Positions 10,601-21,306 of a DNA stretch of 64,000 nucleotides are shown one piece after another. This DNA comes from Pochonia chlamydosporia 170 (lineage: Eukaryota; Ascomycota; Sordariomycetes; Hypocreales; Clavicipitaceae), in NCBI RefSeq assembly GCF_001653235.2, contig NC_035792.1, forward strand, positions 806,001-870,000, written 5' to 3'. Numbering within the stretch: position 1 is the stretch's first letter; each line of letters begins with the position of its first letter. Below the pieces are notes generated by a model, which saw nothing but the letters and a program-made list of their open reading frames with translations, made no database searches and was not told the DNA's origin. A program made the translations under genes and the position numbers.

Positions 10601-11392
10601 GAAGAGGCACTCGGACCGCTCGATATTGCTACCGTGGGAACGGTTCATAAGCTTGCGTCGACGCTCGAGCGAAGGGGCAAACCGGAGGAAGCGCAGGCTC
10701 TCTACCGCCGAGTGTACATTTCGTATCAGAACATTTACGGCCACAACGACCGTATGACTCTGGATGCTTTAGATGACTTGGCCAACAGCTACAAGGAAAG
10801 CTTGGCTCTTGATGAAGCCGAAACACTATACAAGCAATCAGTCGATATTCGCACGCGCACCCTCGGGGCAGATCATCCCCAGACAGCGTACGCCATTCAA
10901 AACCTTGCCGAGATTGACGACCTTCGCAGTCGGTATGCCGATGCCAAGACAAAATACCAACAGACACTCGATATTATCGCCCCTACCCTTGGCAAAGCCC
11001 ATCCGTGGTATACCACGACGCTACAAAAAATGGCATTTTCCTCCCGCCGGCGGGGACACTTCCTCCTCGATAGTCCACTGCCCACTCGGCCCCCCAGCTC
11101 GCGTACATCATCCATATCGGGGCGCAGTAGGGCAATCAAAGTCAAGGAAGAAGCATTATCAAGAGATGTTAGCTGTCGAAGAGCCTTTGAGGAAGCAGAA
11201 AAGCTGTACCTTGACGTCTTAACCATCAAAAAGTCTGCCAGGGAGCTCTACACTGAAGAGCAGGTTGTTGCTACGGGATCAGAACTAGCAAAGATGTATG
11301 AAACCGAGAGATTCTTTGACGACAACAGAGATGAGAAAATGGAGATGCTGAGGACCATGTTGAGAGAGAGTCGAAGACGGGGGACGATATGA
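7677..11392 (+). CDS. NLR-like STAND protein: alpha/beta-hydrolase (SesB-like) - NB-ARC - TPR
   Basis: Four exons: 7677-7801, 7906-8723, 8796-9482 and 9537-11392, giving 1,161 aa. The first exon encodes a 41-residue basic leader. Residues about 42-310 are an alpha/beta hydrolase with an HGLGGQG oxyanion segment, nucleophile elbow AHSLGG (Ser near 135) and a probable catalytic His in ATHSELIRF (near 271), like SesB-type effector domains. An NB-ARC ATPase follows: P-loop GLAGTGKS (370-377) and Walker B WLLIFDNVE. The C-terminus carries kinesin-light-chain-like TPRs (motifs such as LASTLERRGKPEEAQALY and ALDDLANSYKESLALDEAE), with a Ser/Arg-rich insert before a last TPR-like helix pair. Such proteins are thought to sense non-self through their repeats and trigger cell death through the N-terminal enzyme. 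Acceptor 9536/9539 is a TAGTAG tandem (plus or minus one codon). A 51-bp in-frame segment 9837-9887 has intron signals and may be removed (1,144 aa). Confidence 0.93.
9837..9887 (+). other. Optional 51-bp in-frame intron in the NLR gene
   Basis: The segment starts GTACTT, contains a good branch-point match GGCTAACAC and ends TTATCAG. It is 51 bp, a multiple of three without a stop, so both retained and spliced forms are translatable. Splicing joins EMR to AFQESDHLD and removes 17 hydrophobic residues just after the NB-ARC region. Confidence 0.6.
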
Positions 11393-11815
11393 TTTTTTTT
11401 TTTTGTGAAAGGGTAGTCAAGGAAACATTTGGCGTTTTTGGTGTCTCTGTTACAACTCACGACGTTTAGCCATATACCCTAGCCTATGTTTCATTCATCG
11501 TATCAATCGGATTCAAGTCAGCAATCATATCGTATTGAGTTTGTGTTCCCTATCCTAACACTCCCACCTGAACCCGGTCCAACCAACCCAACCCGTGTGT
11601 GTCCTATGATACAATACAACCCCGCGTAATTTTTTTCTTTCTCGCCAACTCCTATCGGATATTGTAACAACGCCATATATGCAAGAAAATCAAGTCGCTT
11701 ATTACACGTATTAAGAGGTCCGTATATCTAAATCCCATCCCGGTGATGCATCTTACACAGCATCTCCACAAGACGGCTCCGCAACCCGTACCACCGCAAC
11801 AACATCAAATATTGT
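11393..11815. terminator. Convergent 3' intergenic region
   Basis: The NLR gene (plus) and the DCR2-like gene (minus) converge here. A T-run directly follows the NLR stop codon (11393-11404). The rest is A/T-rich with no coding potential, as expected for two facing 3' untranslated regions. No precise polyadenylation site can be assigned. Confidence 0.5.
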
Positions 11816-13828
11816 TTATTCATGAATATCTTGCACGGGAGGTGGTGGCGGCGGGGGCGGTTTCTCAGAAGGAGATGGCGGCGGTGGTGGTGGTGGAGGT
11901 ACAGGTCTACCGCCATCAACGATGATCTGCATGTCAATCCTGTCGGCTGTCTTGCCGTGCTCGACGCGCTTCCATGTCGTTATGCTAGCTACGTTGGTGT
12001 CGATTTCGAAGACACGCAGACGACGGACATAGCCGCCGTAGCCTGCGTAGCCGCCGAACCCGACGCCGCCGGCGTAGCACATCCACAGAGCGGGTTTTTG
12101 CATCTGCGGCGGTGGTTGTTGGTCGGGATGGCCTTTGGAATCTGGCTTGGTGACGTTTTGGAGGGAGAGGAGGCAGTAGTCGTTGCAGTGGTCGCTGGGG
12201 TGTATTAGCATGGATGTAGATGTGAGAAGGGGGGAAAACGTACTGTCCTGCGCTGACCATGACGACGCCCTGCTCTACGAGGGCATCGCGGAATCCGGAA
12301 TTGTATACTGGTGCTGTGACGCCTTCTTTCCATTCTCCTACGCGGGGGAGCTCGGGGCTCGCGTATTCGGTGAGGGGGATGTGGACAAAGGCAATGTCCA
12401 TGTGGGCGTGGCTGTACTCAGAGTGAGCCTTTTTGAGGCCCGAGGCTGTTTTGCGGAACCATTCAATCTGGTTGGGTTTGAGCCAGTCGTAGCCGGGGTA
12501 CTTGCGCTCGTCTGGGGAGTAGGAGTGCGTGTCCATGAGGTACATTGTTATGGCGGAGTGGGAGCCGCTGCGGGCGAGAATTTCGATGTAGTAGTTTCCT
12601 ACGCCGTCAATGTCGGCTGGTCCTGCGCGGGACAGCGAGAAGGGGAGGGTTTCCATGAGGGCCATTTGGCGGGCGCGCGACATGGTTTTTTCGTCGTCAT
12701 GGTTGCCGAATATGCCGGCGTATGGAATGCTGTGCTTGATGAGGAGGGATATGATTTTGAACATGGCCTGTTTTTGCGGGTGGTCAGTTTGAGTGCAACT
12801 TTGAGTGATGGGTGACGGATGAATGGAGCTTACGGTTGGTGCGTCGGGTGCGGTGTCGCCATTGACTTGATCACCGCTGAGAACGACGAAATCGGGTTTT
12901 TCTTCTTCGAGCATCTTTCTGACAAAGTCGAGGGTCCGGGGGTCTGCTTCGCATTTGCCGCCTGCGTAGCCATCGGGGACGGGCTCACGGCATTCGCCTA
13001 CGCCGTTGCTGAGATGCAAGTCGCCAATCTGCATGATTTTGAATTTGCCATTCGACTTTATTCTCGGCTCGGGCTTCTTGCGCTCCTTGGGCGTGCCGCG
13101 GCGGACACTGAGATGGACGCTGAGAAGCGGTCCGCCAGTGTCGAGAAGGAGCGGCGTTCCGATTATCGACCATCCGTCACGAGCTTCGGCGGCGTCGTCG
13201 CCAAAGAGGACGTCAACGTCGGTGATGACGTCGTCGGAGTCGCTGGACTTTTTGCTGCCGGATCGCTTGATCCAGAGGCCGCCCGGTCGGGACTCCCACT
13301 CTTCAGCCTTGGGTGCCTTGCCCTCTTGCGCTTGCGCCGGGTTTAATCGTCCGACGGAGATGTCCATGACGACCTTGTCTTCGGACGTGAGATCCTCTTC
13401 ATGTTTGCGATTGATGTAGAGATATGCGGTCGTCGTCCAGGCCCGTCCGAGGTAGAGTTCCTTGTCGATACGGTGCCATATGGTAGGATCGAGATCGCAT
13501 GACGAAAAGACGTTTAGACTTGAGCATGTTACGACTGTCACGTCGGTGATGACGAGTCCGGGGTGGTGCGTGGGCATGTACCCGTGGATCGCATTGGGCA
13601 GAACTCGATAGTTCCTGTCGAGGAAGAAGATGACAACGAAGGTGAATGTCAAAGCAGCTCCAAGCTGTGTAAGGGTGCGGACCTGGAGGGCACAATGTTA
13701 GATACGGAAGTCGGCTGCGCAGAGGCAAATTGCAAAACGTGGCGGAAGATTTCAAGATTGGCCATCGCGCTGGCAGGAGATCAGGAAGAGTGAAAAGGAC
13801 AGCAACGTACTATTCTTCGCGTCATCAT
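11816..13828 (-). CDS. DCR2-like calcineurin-type metallophosphoesterase
   Basis: Four exons: 13828-13811 (only MMTRRI), 13682-12834, 12767-12244 and 12194-11816, with introns of 128, 66 and 49 bp, giving 589 aa. A single membrane-spanning or signal-anchor segment (about 14-26, LTFTFVVIFFLD) follows the basic N-terminus. The phosphoesterase core shows GDLHLSNG (metal ligands Asp and His near 227/229), SGDQVNGD, FGNHDDE, the His of AFVHIPLTEY and the final SAGHDHCNDYC rebuilt across the last intron. Order and spacing match yeast Dcr2, a phosphatase linked to cell-cycle entry and ER stress signalling. The C-terminus has an odd proline tail (runs of 8-10 Pro around SPSEK) before VQDIHE. It sits between two NLR genes, but the family is housekeeping, so the placement may be chance. 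Confidence 0.93.
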
Positions 13829-15220
13829 GACGGGAAGGTAGACCACTGACACCGGCGGGTGCCTGCGGTTTCGTGTCTAGCAAGAGCAGCGATGGCGCTG
13901 ATGGGTGTTTCGTCGTGCCCAGTGTTGAGAAGTGCGCTGATGTGGAGGTCTGAGGTCAAGTTGACTTTGTGGGCATCTTTCGCAGCTGCTTATGACATGT
14001 CGAGGGTGGATGAACAGGGTGTTTTGAGTCAGCCAGAGATGGCTGGTGTGTCGACTAGACGGCGCTGATATCGTCGACGGCGATGGATGACGAAAAGGTA
14101 AATGTCGATAGGGGTCAAGATGGAGAAAGATCTAGCTGTTGCCTTGTGATGGACGACAGGACAAGGGGTTGAGAAGCGACAAGGTGTGGAGTGGAGACAA
14201 TTGACACGAGAGGGACAAGGAATCTGGAGATGGAGATGGAGTCTGCTTTGTATGGTTCTACCAGTAGTGGGGCGGGAGTACATGAGACGAATGGGCTGGC
14301 ATGGTACAGAATAAAGTACCAGTTGACATGTAAGTTGTCAAGGAGGCCAGGTTTTTATTACTGACGATGCCCCTGTTCAATGCAAAAAAAAAAAAAAAAG
14401 AAAAAGGAAAGAAAAGAAAAGAAATTCACTGCACATACAAGATATTCAATCCTTAGCAATAGGAAGAATTATCTTTGGTTAAATTTTAGATAAGTAAATA
14501 GGTACCTTCAAACAAGCCCATATTGTCCAAGATGCAGCACGCCAAGTCCAAAGCCAAATAGTGATCTAATCGTGATCAAATGGTGACGGGAGTTGCATCG
14601 GACCCCTGCTCCCTAAAAAAAAACAAAATAGAAAAGCCAAATAGTTTGGTCGCTGGTTTAATTGCAAACTTCTGTTCAAGATGGTAGATTAGCAGCTCGT
14701 AGACCAGGTTTCGTGTATATAGTGTCTGCCAGTCAAGAATAAAAGAGGATATGCGTTTTAGAGAGTTTGCCATCCGCACTTTTATTATCTAAGTGGCTCT
14801 ACTAGTTTCCGCCTATTAAGCTAGTCTAACAGCTGATAAATTCAAAGCTTAGGGGCCAAGTATTAGATAATAGTCTAGAAAGTATTAAAAGTGTTTTAAC
14901 TTTCGTGTTTAAAGCTTCAAGGTTAACATCTAGAGAGTAGGATTATCTCATCATCCTTAAACTACAGACTTGGTATTTGCTTTTAGGTTTATTATATGGC
15001 TGATAAATTTTACCTCCTATGCGATTCATCTGGATGTCAACTACGTTAATCCCTTGCACGTATCTAGCTGATCTGGTACACATCGAATACTTGGGCAGCT
15101 ATGAAATTTCAGCTCCCATGACGAGATGCACGATGTCAACTATCATAATGTTGTCCTTGTCATGCTTGCTGCATGGGAACAACGAATCCCGCCACCTCCC
15201 AGCTCTGTAGGGAGTCTAAC
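13829..15220. other. Intergenic region: DCR2-like promoter, then AT-rich spacer
   Basis: 13829 to about 14340 should contain the promoter of the DCR2-like gene. From about 14380 to 15020 the DNA is AT-rich, begins with an A-tract, and has no usable frame; it also covers the 3' flank of the downstream NLR gene. No recognisable transposon ends were seen. The AT bias could reflect decay or RIP. Confidence 0.5.
14384..14424. repeat. Poly-A followed by A/G-rich tract
   Basis: Sixteen A residues (14384-14399) are followed by a purine-only stretch of AAAGG/AAAAG units to about 14424. This is low-complexity sequence. It might be the remnant of a retrotransposed poly-A tail, but no target-site duplication or upstream element was recognised. 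Confidence 0.75.
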
Positions 15221-18200
15221 TCAGGTAGACTCCGCGCCAAGTAACATATCTTTCGTCCGAAGCCAACGGCCCGAGTCATACACATGCGGATCATGTTTCT
15301 CAAGACTCCGCAAAGTCGCAAGATCGCGTGGTGTCATATCTCGAGCATCCTTACCTGCAATGGGTAATCCAATCTCATTCTGCAAGAACCGCAAGACAGG
15401 CAAAGTGAGAAAGCCTGATGCTGCAATGGAGTGTAAAATTGTACCATCATTTGCATCTTTGAGATGAAGGTCCACGCCGAATTCGGATAACGTGCGTAGG
15501 AGTTCCACATTAACACCAGGAGATTTGGCGGCCAAATGCCCCAACCCGATCTTTTTACTTCCCAAGGTTTGCAGCGGATCTGCACCTTGTTCAAATAGCT
15601 TGCTCACAACTTGAAGCTTCTCATCATCCCAACAGAAAGAAAACTGGCTCAGGTAGATAGCAATAGGAGACATGCCTTCATTGTCAAGATCTGCGGCGCT
15701 TACTTGTTCCTGACAGAGAAGATTCAAAGCGCCTGGATCAACGCAGATGTCCCTCTTGACCAAATGATGCAGCACATTGCGTTTCTGGCTGTCTGTGGAT
15801 GAAATAACAGCTTCCAAGTTGTTATCTTGAAGTGCCTGAAGCATGTACTGGAGTACGTTCCGATTCCCACCTTGTGACGCATAATGGAGAGCATTGAGAC
15901 CATCAGTATCGACATCGGTGACGCTCGCGCCGTACTCAAGCAGAGCGACAACAGCCTCAATATCTGTATTCAAACAGGCCAGGTGCAATGGCGATTGTCC
16001 TCGGTTGTTTCGTAGAGAAATTTTAGCACCTCTGTTTACGAGGATATCAATGGCAACTCGCGACGTGGCTTCCCCGTATCTTACACAATGCAGAGGGCTG
16101 GCACCCTTGCTGTCTTGCGCATTTGGATCGATGCCGGAATGGGCCAAAAGAAGTTTAAGTACGGACAGCCTCTGCTCATCCACGAGAGCTTTTGTTTCCC
16201 CATATTCGTCATCGTTGTCATCACCATCAACGATCGGAATCATTTGGACCGACACCTCAACCCTGTGGATTGAATCCGTCCAATGGTCGACAAAATCGGG
16301 ATACTTTGGTCCATAGAGATCCTGCTTTAGTGCCAGATGGAGAGGCGTTTCTCCGAGCTCTGACTTGGCATTTGGATCAGCGTGACGGTCAAGTAAGAAC
16401 TTGGTCATTCTGTAGGATCCTGACAATGTTGCAAAATGCAAAGCCGTTAGGCCGGTTTCATTTGTGGATACATTTTTGGACTGCGCGATGTACCTGCCTG
16501 GGCTGTAAGTGAGCCTGTTGTCTCGGTGAGATTGACGCCAAATCCTCCTTCTTGCCCGCACATCAACCCGGCATTGAGCATCCAGCAAGACTTTGACTAT
16601 GTCCTCGTCATTTTTCGAGACTGCAAGATGGAAGGGTGTCATATTGTCGATATCTGTATCCATCTCCGCGCCGCGACTAAGCAACAGACGGCAACAACTC
16701 GCAGCGCTTGTTGTTACTGAGTGATGCAAGGCAGATTGCCAACTCACATCTCGTGCATTGACATCGGCGCCGTTATCCAGCAGCATCTCCACGATCCTGT
16801 CATGCCCTTGAATTGAAGCAGCATGGAGGGCGTTGCAGTATTGCCCGCCTTGCGCGTGAATGTTGGCGCCATTTTCCAGCAACATCTTTACAATCTTCTC
16901 GTGTCCTCCCCATGAAGCAGCCTGAAGGGCATTGCCGTATCTTCCTCCCCTAGCGTTGACGTCGACACCTTTACGGAGCATCTTCTGAGCGGAGTAGTAT
17001 AGCCCACCCAGTGACATGTAGTATAAAGCTGAGGCGATATGGTTGTTCTCATTACGAGGTTGTGACACCTGTGGATAATCAGGGTCGTGTAGCTGATAGC
17101 AGCTCGCCCTCGCATTTCCACACGAGGAAAATTCCTCTATTAGCGCGCGGACTTCTGCACTGTGTTGTTCAGCTACCACAGCATGATCCACCCAATAGCT
17201 CGCCGCATAATGAGCCATGGGGAATAACCGTTGAAGGGCCGTCTTCGAAAGACCTTGATCCAGCTCGAGCAGATACGCAAGGCAAACTTGTGTGATGGAA
17301 ACCTTGGCAGCAACTTCCCCCAAGTACATAGCGATGCCTGGGTGTAGTCTGTCAGACATGAGGTATTCCTGCACAGAGAAATGCGCAAGCTTCAACTCCT
17401 TCACGACCTGTCCCCCTTCTAATATATTCTTACTCAAGACAACAAGGCTAGAGCAGAATCTTGCTATCTCCAGAGGAACGGGCATTCTATTGCCGTGGTT
17501 AAAATGAGGTTTGTGGTCTAAGTCCACAGCAATCGCGTCAACGGCCTCCTCAATAAGTAGTGGTCGTTCAGAGAACGTAAGGAACTGCAAAATTCGCCTT
17601 GTGTCAGGGGCATATGCATCGGGCAAGTTGCTCAGAATTCGAGCATACGTCTCGTCCAGAGTTTTTGGCAGAGACGCTAGCTCTTTTTCCAAGACGGATA
17701 GGTTAAGACACTGAACAAGCCCATCGAGCTGGCAAGTGACCCAGCGAAACCTGCTTCACATTAGAAATTTAAGCACAAATACACAGAAGTTTAGAACCTA
17801 CATTCCATTAGCTTTCTCATTCAGCACGGCTTCAATCTTTGCTTGCACGTCTGGCCGCGACCGCCACCTTTCAAGACCTTTATTCTGATGTACTCCCGTG
17901 TGGATATAATCACGTATGTCTTTGGCAACCAAGTCACTCTGGATAGGGAGGATATCTCGATCACCTGCCCAGTCCTTGATTGCAGACTCAATCTCCTGTT
18001 CAGGCCGGCTTGTCACGAGGAGGCGAAGTTTTGTGCGCTGTGGCTGAACCAACGCCTTCATCCAGGTCAACAGATCTTCATTCACAGATCTGTTTCGCGT
18101 CCGGCATTCATCAAGCGCATCGAAAACGATGTAGACATTATCAGTCTGCCGGATCATCTTCTGCAATGTCTCACATAGCAGATGAATGCTTGGCTGACGT

Positions 18201-19830
18201 TTCCCTTTATCATGGGACTTGTACAATGCGTCCAAGTGGACTCGGGCATTCTCGTTCTTGTGATAGAGTTGGACAACAAGCGAATGAAGTGACTTCTCAA
18301 AAGACTGCTTATTCACATCCGAAAAATCAAAGTAGAAGTAGAGAATGGTACGAGCACTTTCATCTCGTTGCAGCTCGTGGATGACGGTGGAAGCGAGAAC
18401 CGTCTTACCGCATCCGGGGATGCCATAAAGCCACAAGAAAGTGCTTTCGCCTTTTTGTTTCCAATCTCTGTATCTTTCGCTATTGAGAAGCCATTGGCAT
18501 GATCCCTCATGGCGTAGCTTTATTGCCGTATTGTAGTTCGTTGATGGGTTTGGGGGGGAGAGCCAGTGCTCAAGTTCTTGGTAGTGACAACTCGTCTCTA
18601 ACTGCTGAACGGTGTTATGGGTTTCTCTATTTATAGAGGCCATCTGAGCGACTTCTTGTTCGACTGGTAAATTGTCTGGTGTTATTAACTAGCACAAAAC
18701 GCGAGGTAAAGATGAATGTGGCACTAACGCTTTTTGATGGTTTCTTGCATTTCAGGCGTTCTCTCGACATCCACCGCATCCAGGTCTTCCAGCAATTCCT
18801 TGGCGAATGCGGCTGCCGTGGCGGCTGCGTAGTTCTGCCACTGGTCATTCTTGTGTGTGTCGGCATAGTCACAAATCCCTCGGATGACTAGACAAGGAAT
18901 GTTGTTCATGAGACCCGCCGCTTCCATCTCGAAGCAGATGCACACCTTTTCCAAGCGCTGCAGAATAACATCACGGGATATACCGTCCTTCACGACGCAG
19001 TTCCCCGAGGCGATGACACCATAGTGGACGAGAGGCTGAGGCCGTCGGTCTTTCCGTCGGATTTCTTCAGTATCGTCACATTGTGCACATATCCTGCCCT
19101 GTTCGCGGCCTTCATTGTCAGCGACTGGAACATTTCTGTGGACAGTGGTCACTTCAAACAGTCTGTCATTGTGACTCCCCTGATAGACAAATGCAGCATC
19201 TCCATCTTGCTCTTCACACAATTTCGGATACTCGTCGGTCATTTCTTTCAGGATACTGGGTATTCGAGATCCCTGCAAGCGATGCGCTGCCCTTAGGAAT
19301 TGCAACCTTTTGAGCAGGACTTCGGGAGGGGCATCGAGCTGACCAACTCGCTCAAACGTCTCACTACTTCTCAGTTTCCCCATATCATATTGAATCACGC
19401 CACCGCTCGTGCCAGCAGGATGACTGACGACGACATCCCCGAGGCGGATGTCACGATTTGGTCTGGGAATACCTGCGCCAATGCCGACCATGAGGCCAAA
19501 TCGAAGATGCGGAAGAGAGCTCATCATGCTCCCTGCCGTCGTCGCTGCGGATACTGTACCATACCTACCCGCAGCTAACGAGGTAATAACGATATTGTGT
19601 TCTCCGATGCGGCCCCATGCGTAGGAGTTTGTGTCTTTTGCATGTTTCGTGAAGTTGAGCGGCTTTTCGTGCTTTTCGTCAAGAACAGCAATTGCTACCG
19701 TCAACTCCTTTTCGAGTGCAGTGATCCAGCCAATTGTGTACAATTTGGGGTCTGGCAGCTGCGTAGTCCGCTTCATGGTGTCCAAAGTTTGGAGGAATAA
19801 ACGACTGTCGTTGGAATTTGAGGTGGACAA
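15221..19830 (-). CDS. NLR-like STAND protein: PNP_UDP - NACHT - ankyrin repeats
   Basis: Three exons: 19830-18729, 18663-17802 and 17750-15221, with introns of 65 and 51 bp, giving 1,497 aa. Residues about 28-350 are a nucleoside-phosphorylase-like (PNP_UDP) domain: YTIGWITALEKEL, TSLAAGRYGTVSAA, GLMVGIGAGIP, RLGDVVVSHP, and FEMEAAGLMNNIP with IRGICDYAD. A NACHT ATPase follows, with P-loop GIPGCGKT near 448-455, Walker B VYIVFDALDE and the family signature KANGMFRWV completed across intron 2. The C-terminal half has roughly twelve ankyrin repeats (for example GNALQAASWGGHEKIVKMLL and TPLHLA), degenerating towards the end. In fungi PNP-NACHT proteins belong to the NLR-like repertoire for non-self recognition; the PNP domain is the presumed enzymatic effector and the repeats the sensor. 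An alternative start is the internal Met of MKRTTQLPDP. The gene appears intact. Confidence 0.94.
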
Positions 19831-21306
19831 GTTCGATTATTTCACATGCCGCGTTAGTCATGAAGACGAATTCTCTGCCATTGTTTCTTGTCAGCTCGAC
19901 ACGACACGCAATGCAGACTATCGTTGACCTCTGATAGGTAGGGAAGCGTTGGTCAGTCCGTATCAGACCTACGTTGAATTGCTTCTTTCACCACTATACT
20001 CCAAGATTGCGAGCAGTTTGCTTCTTGTTGAGATAATTGAAAGGACATGGAGTGTGGGCTTTGGAGGTACTTGGCTGGGTTAGGCACCACGCACGCTACC
20101 TGGATACTTGACATTTTGTGCTGATGGAACATGGAGGCATGTCATGTTGTGTTGACAGGATGGAACAGAGTCCAGCCTGCAAGTGAGATCAATTTGATTG
20201 GCATCAAACAGATCAAGGATGCCTAGCACTTGACGCTCATTGGTGAGCCAGGCGCCAGGACTATCAGTCATACATGCTGGCATCAATCGACAGCGCTAAG
20301 GGTCGGACCGTTGCGTCCTTGAAATTCGTAGCTGTTTCAACAGCCCAAGCATTTGATGCTCGGGTTCTCGGCTGATTGGCCGTTGCAAGTTGTTGACAAA
20401 TTTTGAAGGGTGTGTTGCCAAGGAGAGCCCGACGCAGCCCAACACAGCCTCATGTTTTGACCTGACCTGACCTGATCTGCCAATTGTCAGAGATGGTGGT
20501 GCCAGTTGTAATGCTTTGTAGCCCATGTGGTAACATTATCATCGAAAGTTGGCCTGTCGTTCGGCCACTCTGGATGCCTTTTCTTCCAACTTCCGCCATC
20601 TAACCAGACTCGATTGGTAGTTTAAGGCGCTCGACCAGTCCGACTCGATGTCGCTAGTTGGTTTAAAACTGTGACCAACAAATTCACACTCCTGGTTGAG
20701 TCTGGGCTAGACTGGACTGAACCGGCCCAAAGAGATTTGAAGTTGACAACAGTAAAAATAGGAGGGGGTCCCTTGTTTGGTGTTGGCAGGGTGCAGGAAT
20801 CGTGAACAGTGCAGAGGTGGCGCAGAATAGGCTAAGCACATGCGCCACAAGACGGTTCAGGCGGCAGAGAGCGTGTGGGAGGTTTCAATACCAATATACG
20901 GAGGAATTACAGAGCATCTTCCGTGCGTGCTGTAATCATTGATCTGTGATATGCCGTAGTAGCAATGTAGATGTAATTGTTTGTAAATGACTGTAAGTCT
21001 GAATCCTCCCTGTTTTTCCGAACCCTTTTTCGGGCTTGGGACCTATCGACAACTTGACAGGCGTGGTACTAAAAAGCAACCAACGTTGACTGCAACTGAA
21101 AAACAGGAGCGGGAGAATTCGACTGTCTGGTTACCCAACAAATCCGCCTCGCTGACTCGTCATCTACGATAGGTCACTTGGGCGGTAACACTCAAATTGA
21201 CACAATGGACGTCACAATATAACGTTGTCTCCGGCCATTTTATGCAGAATCTGTCTTAGAGAAGTTTATTTTGCTGAATATTTTTATTAAAACACCAGAC
21301 TACCAG
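19831..21306. other. Intergenic region: PNP-NACHT-ANK promoter and amidase 3' flank
   Basis: No gene supported. The promoter of the PNP-NACHT-ANK gene should lie in the first several hundred bases. CTGACC repeats occur near 20458-20476, and several CCAGTC/GGACTG words appear at 20630-20730. From about 21180 the sequence leads into the 3' untranslated region of the amidase on the minus strand. Confidence 0.5.

Noticed and set aside
11822..13346. Long plus-strand frames opposite the DCR2-like gene
   Set aside because: They are antisense shadows of a GC-rich coding region; the minus strand has all phosphoesterase motifs and clean splicing.
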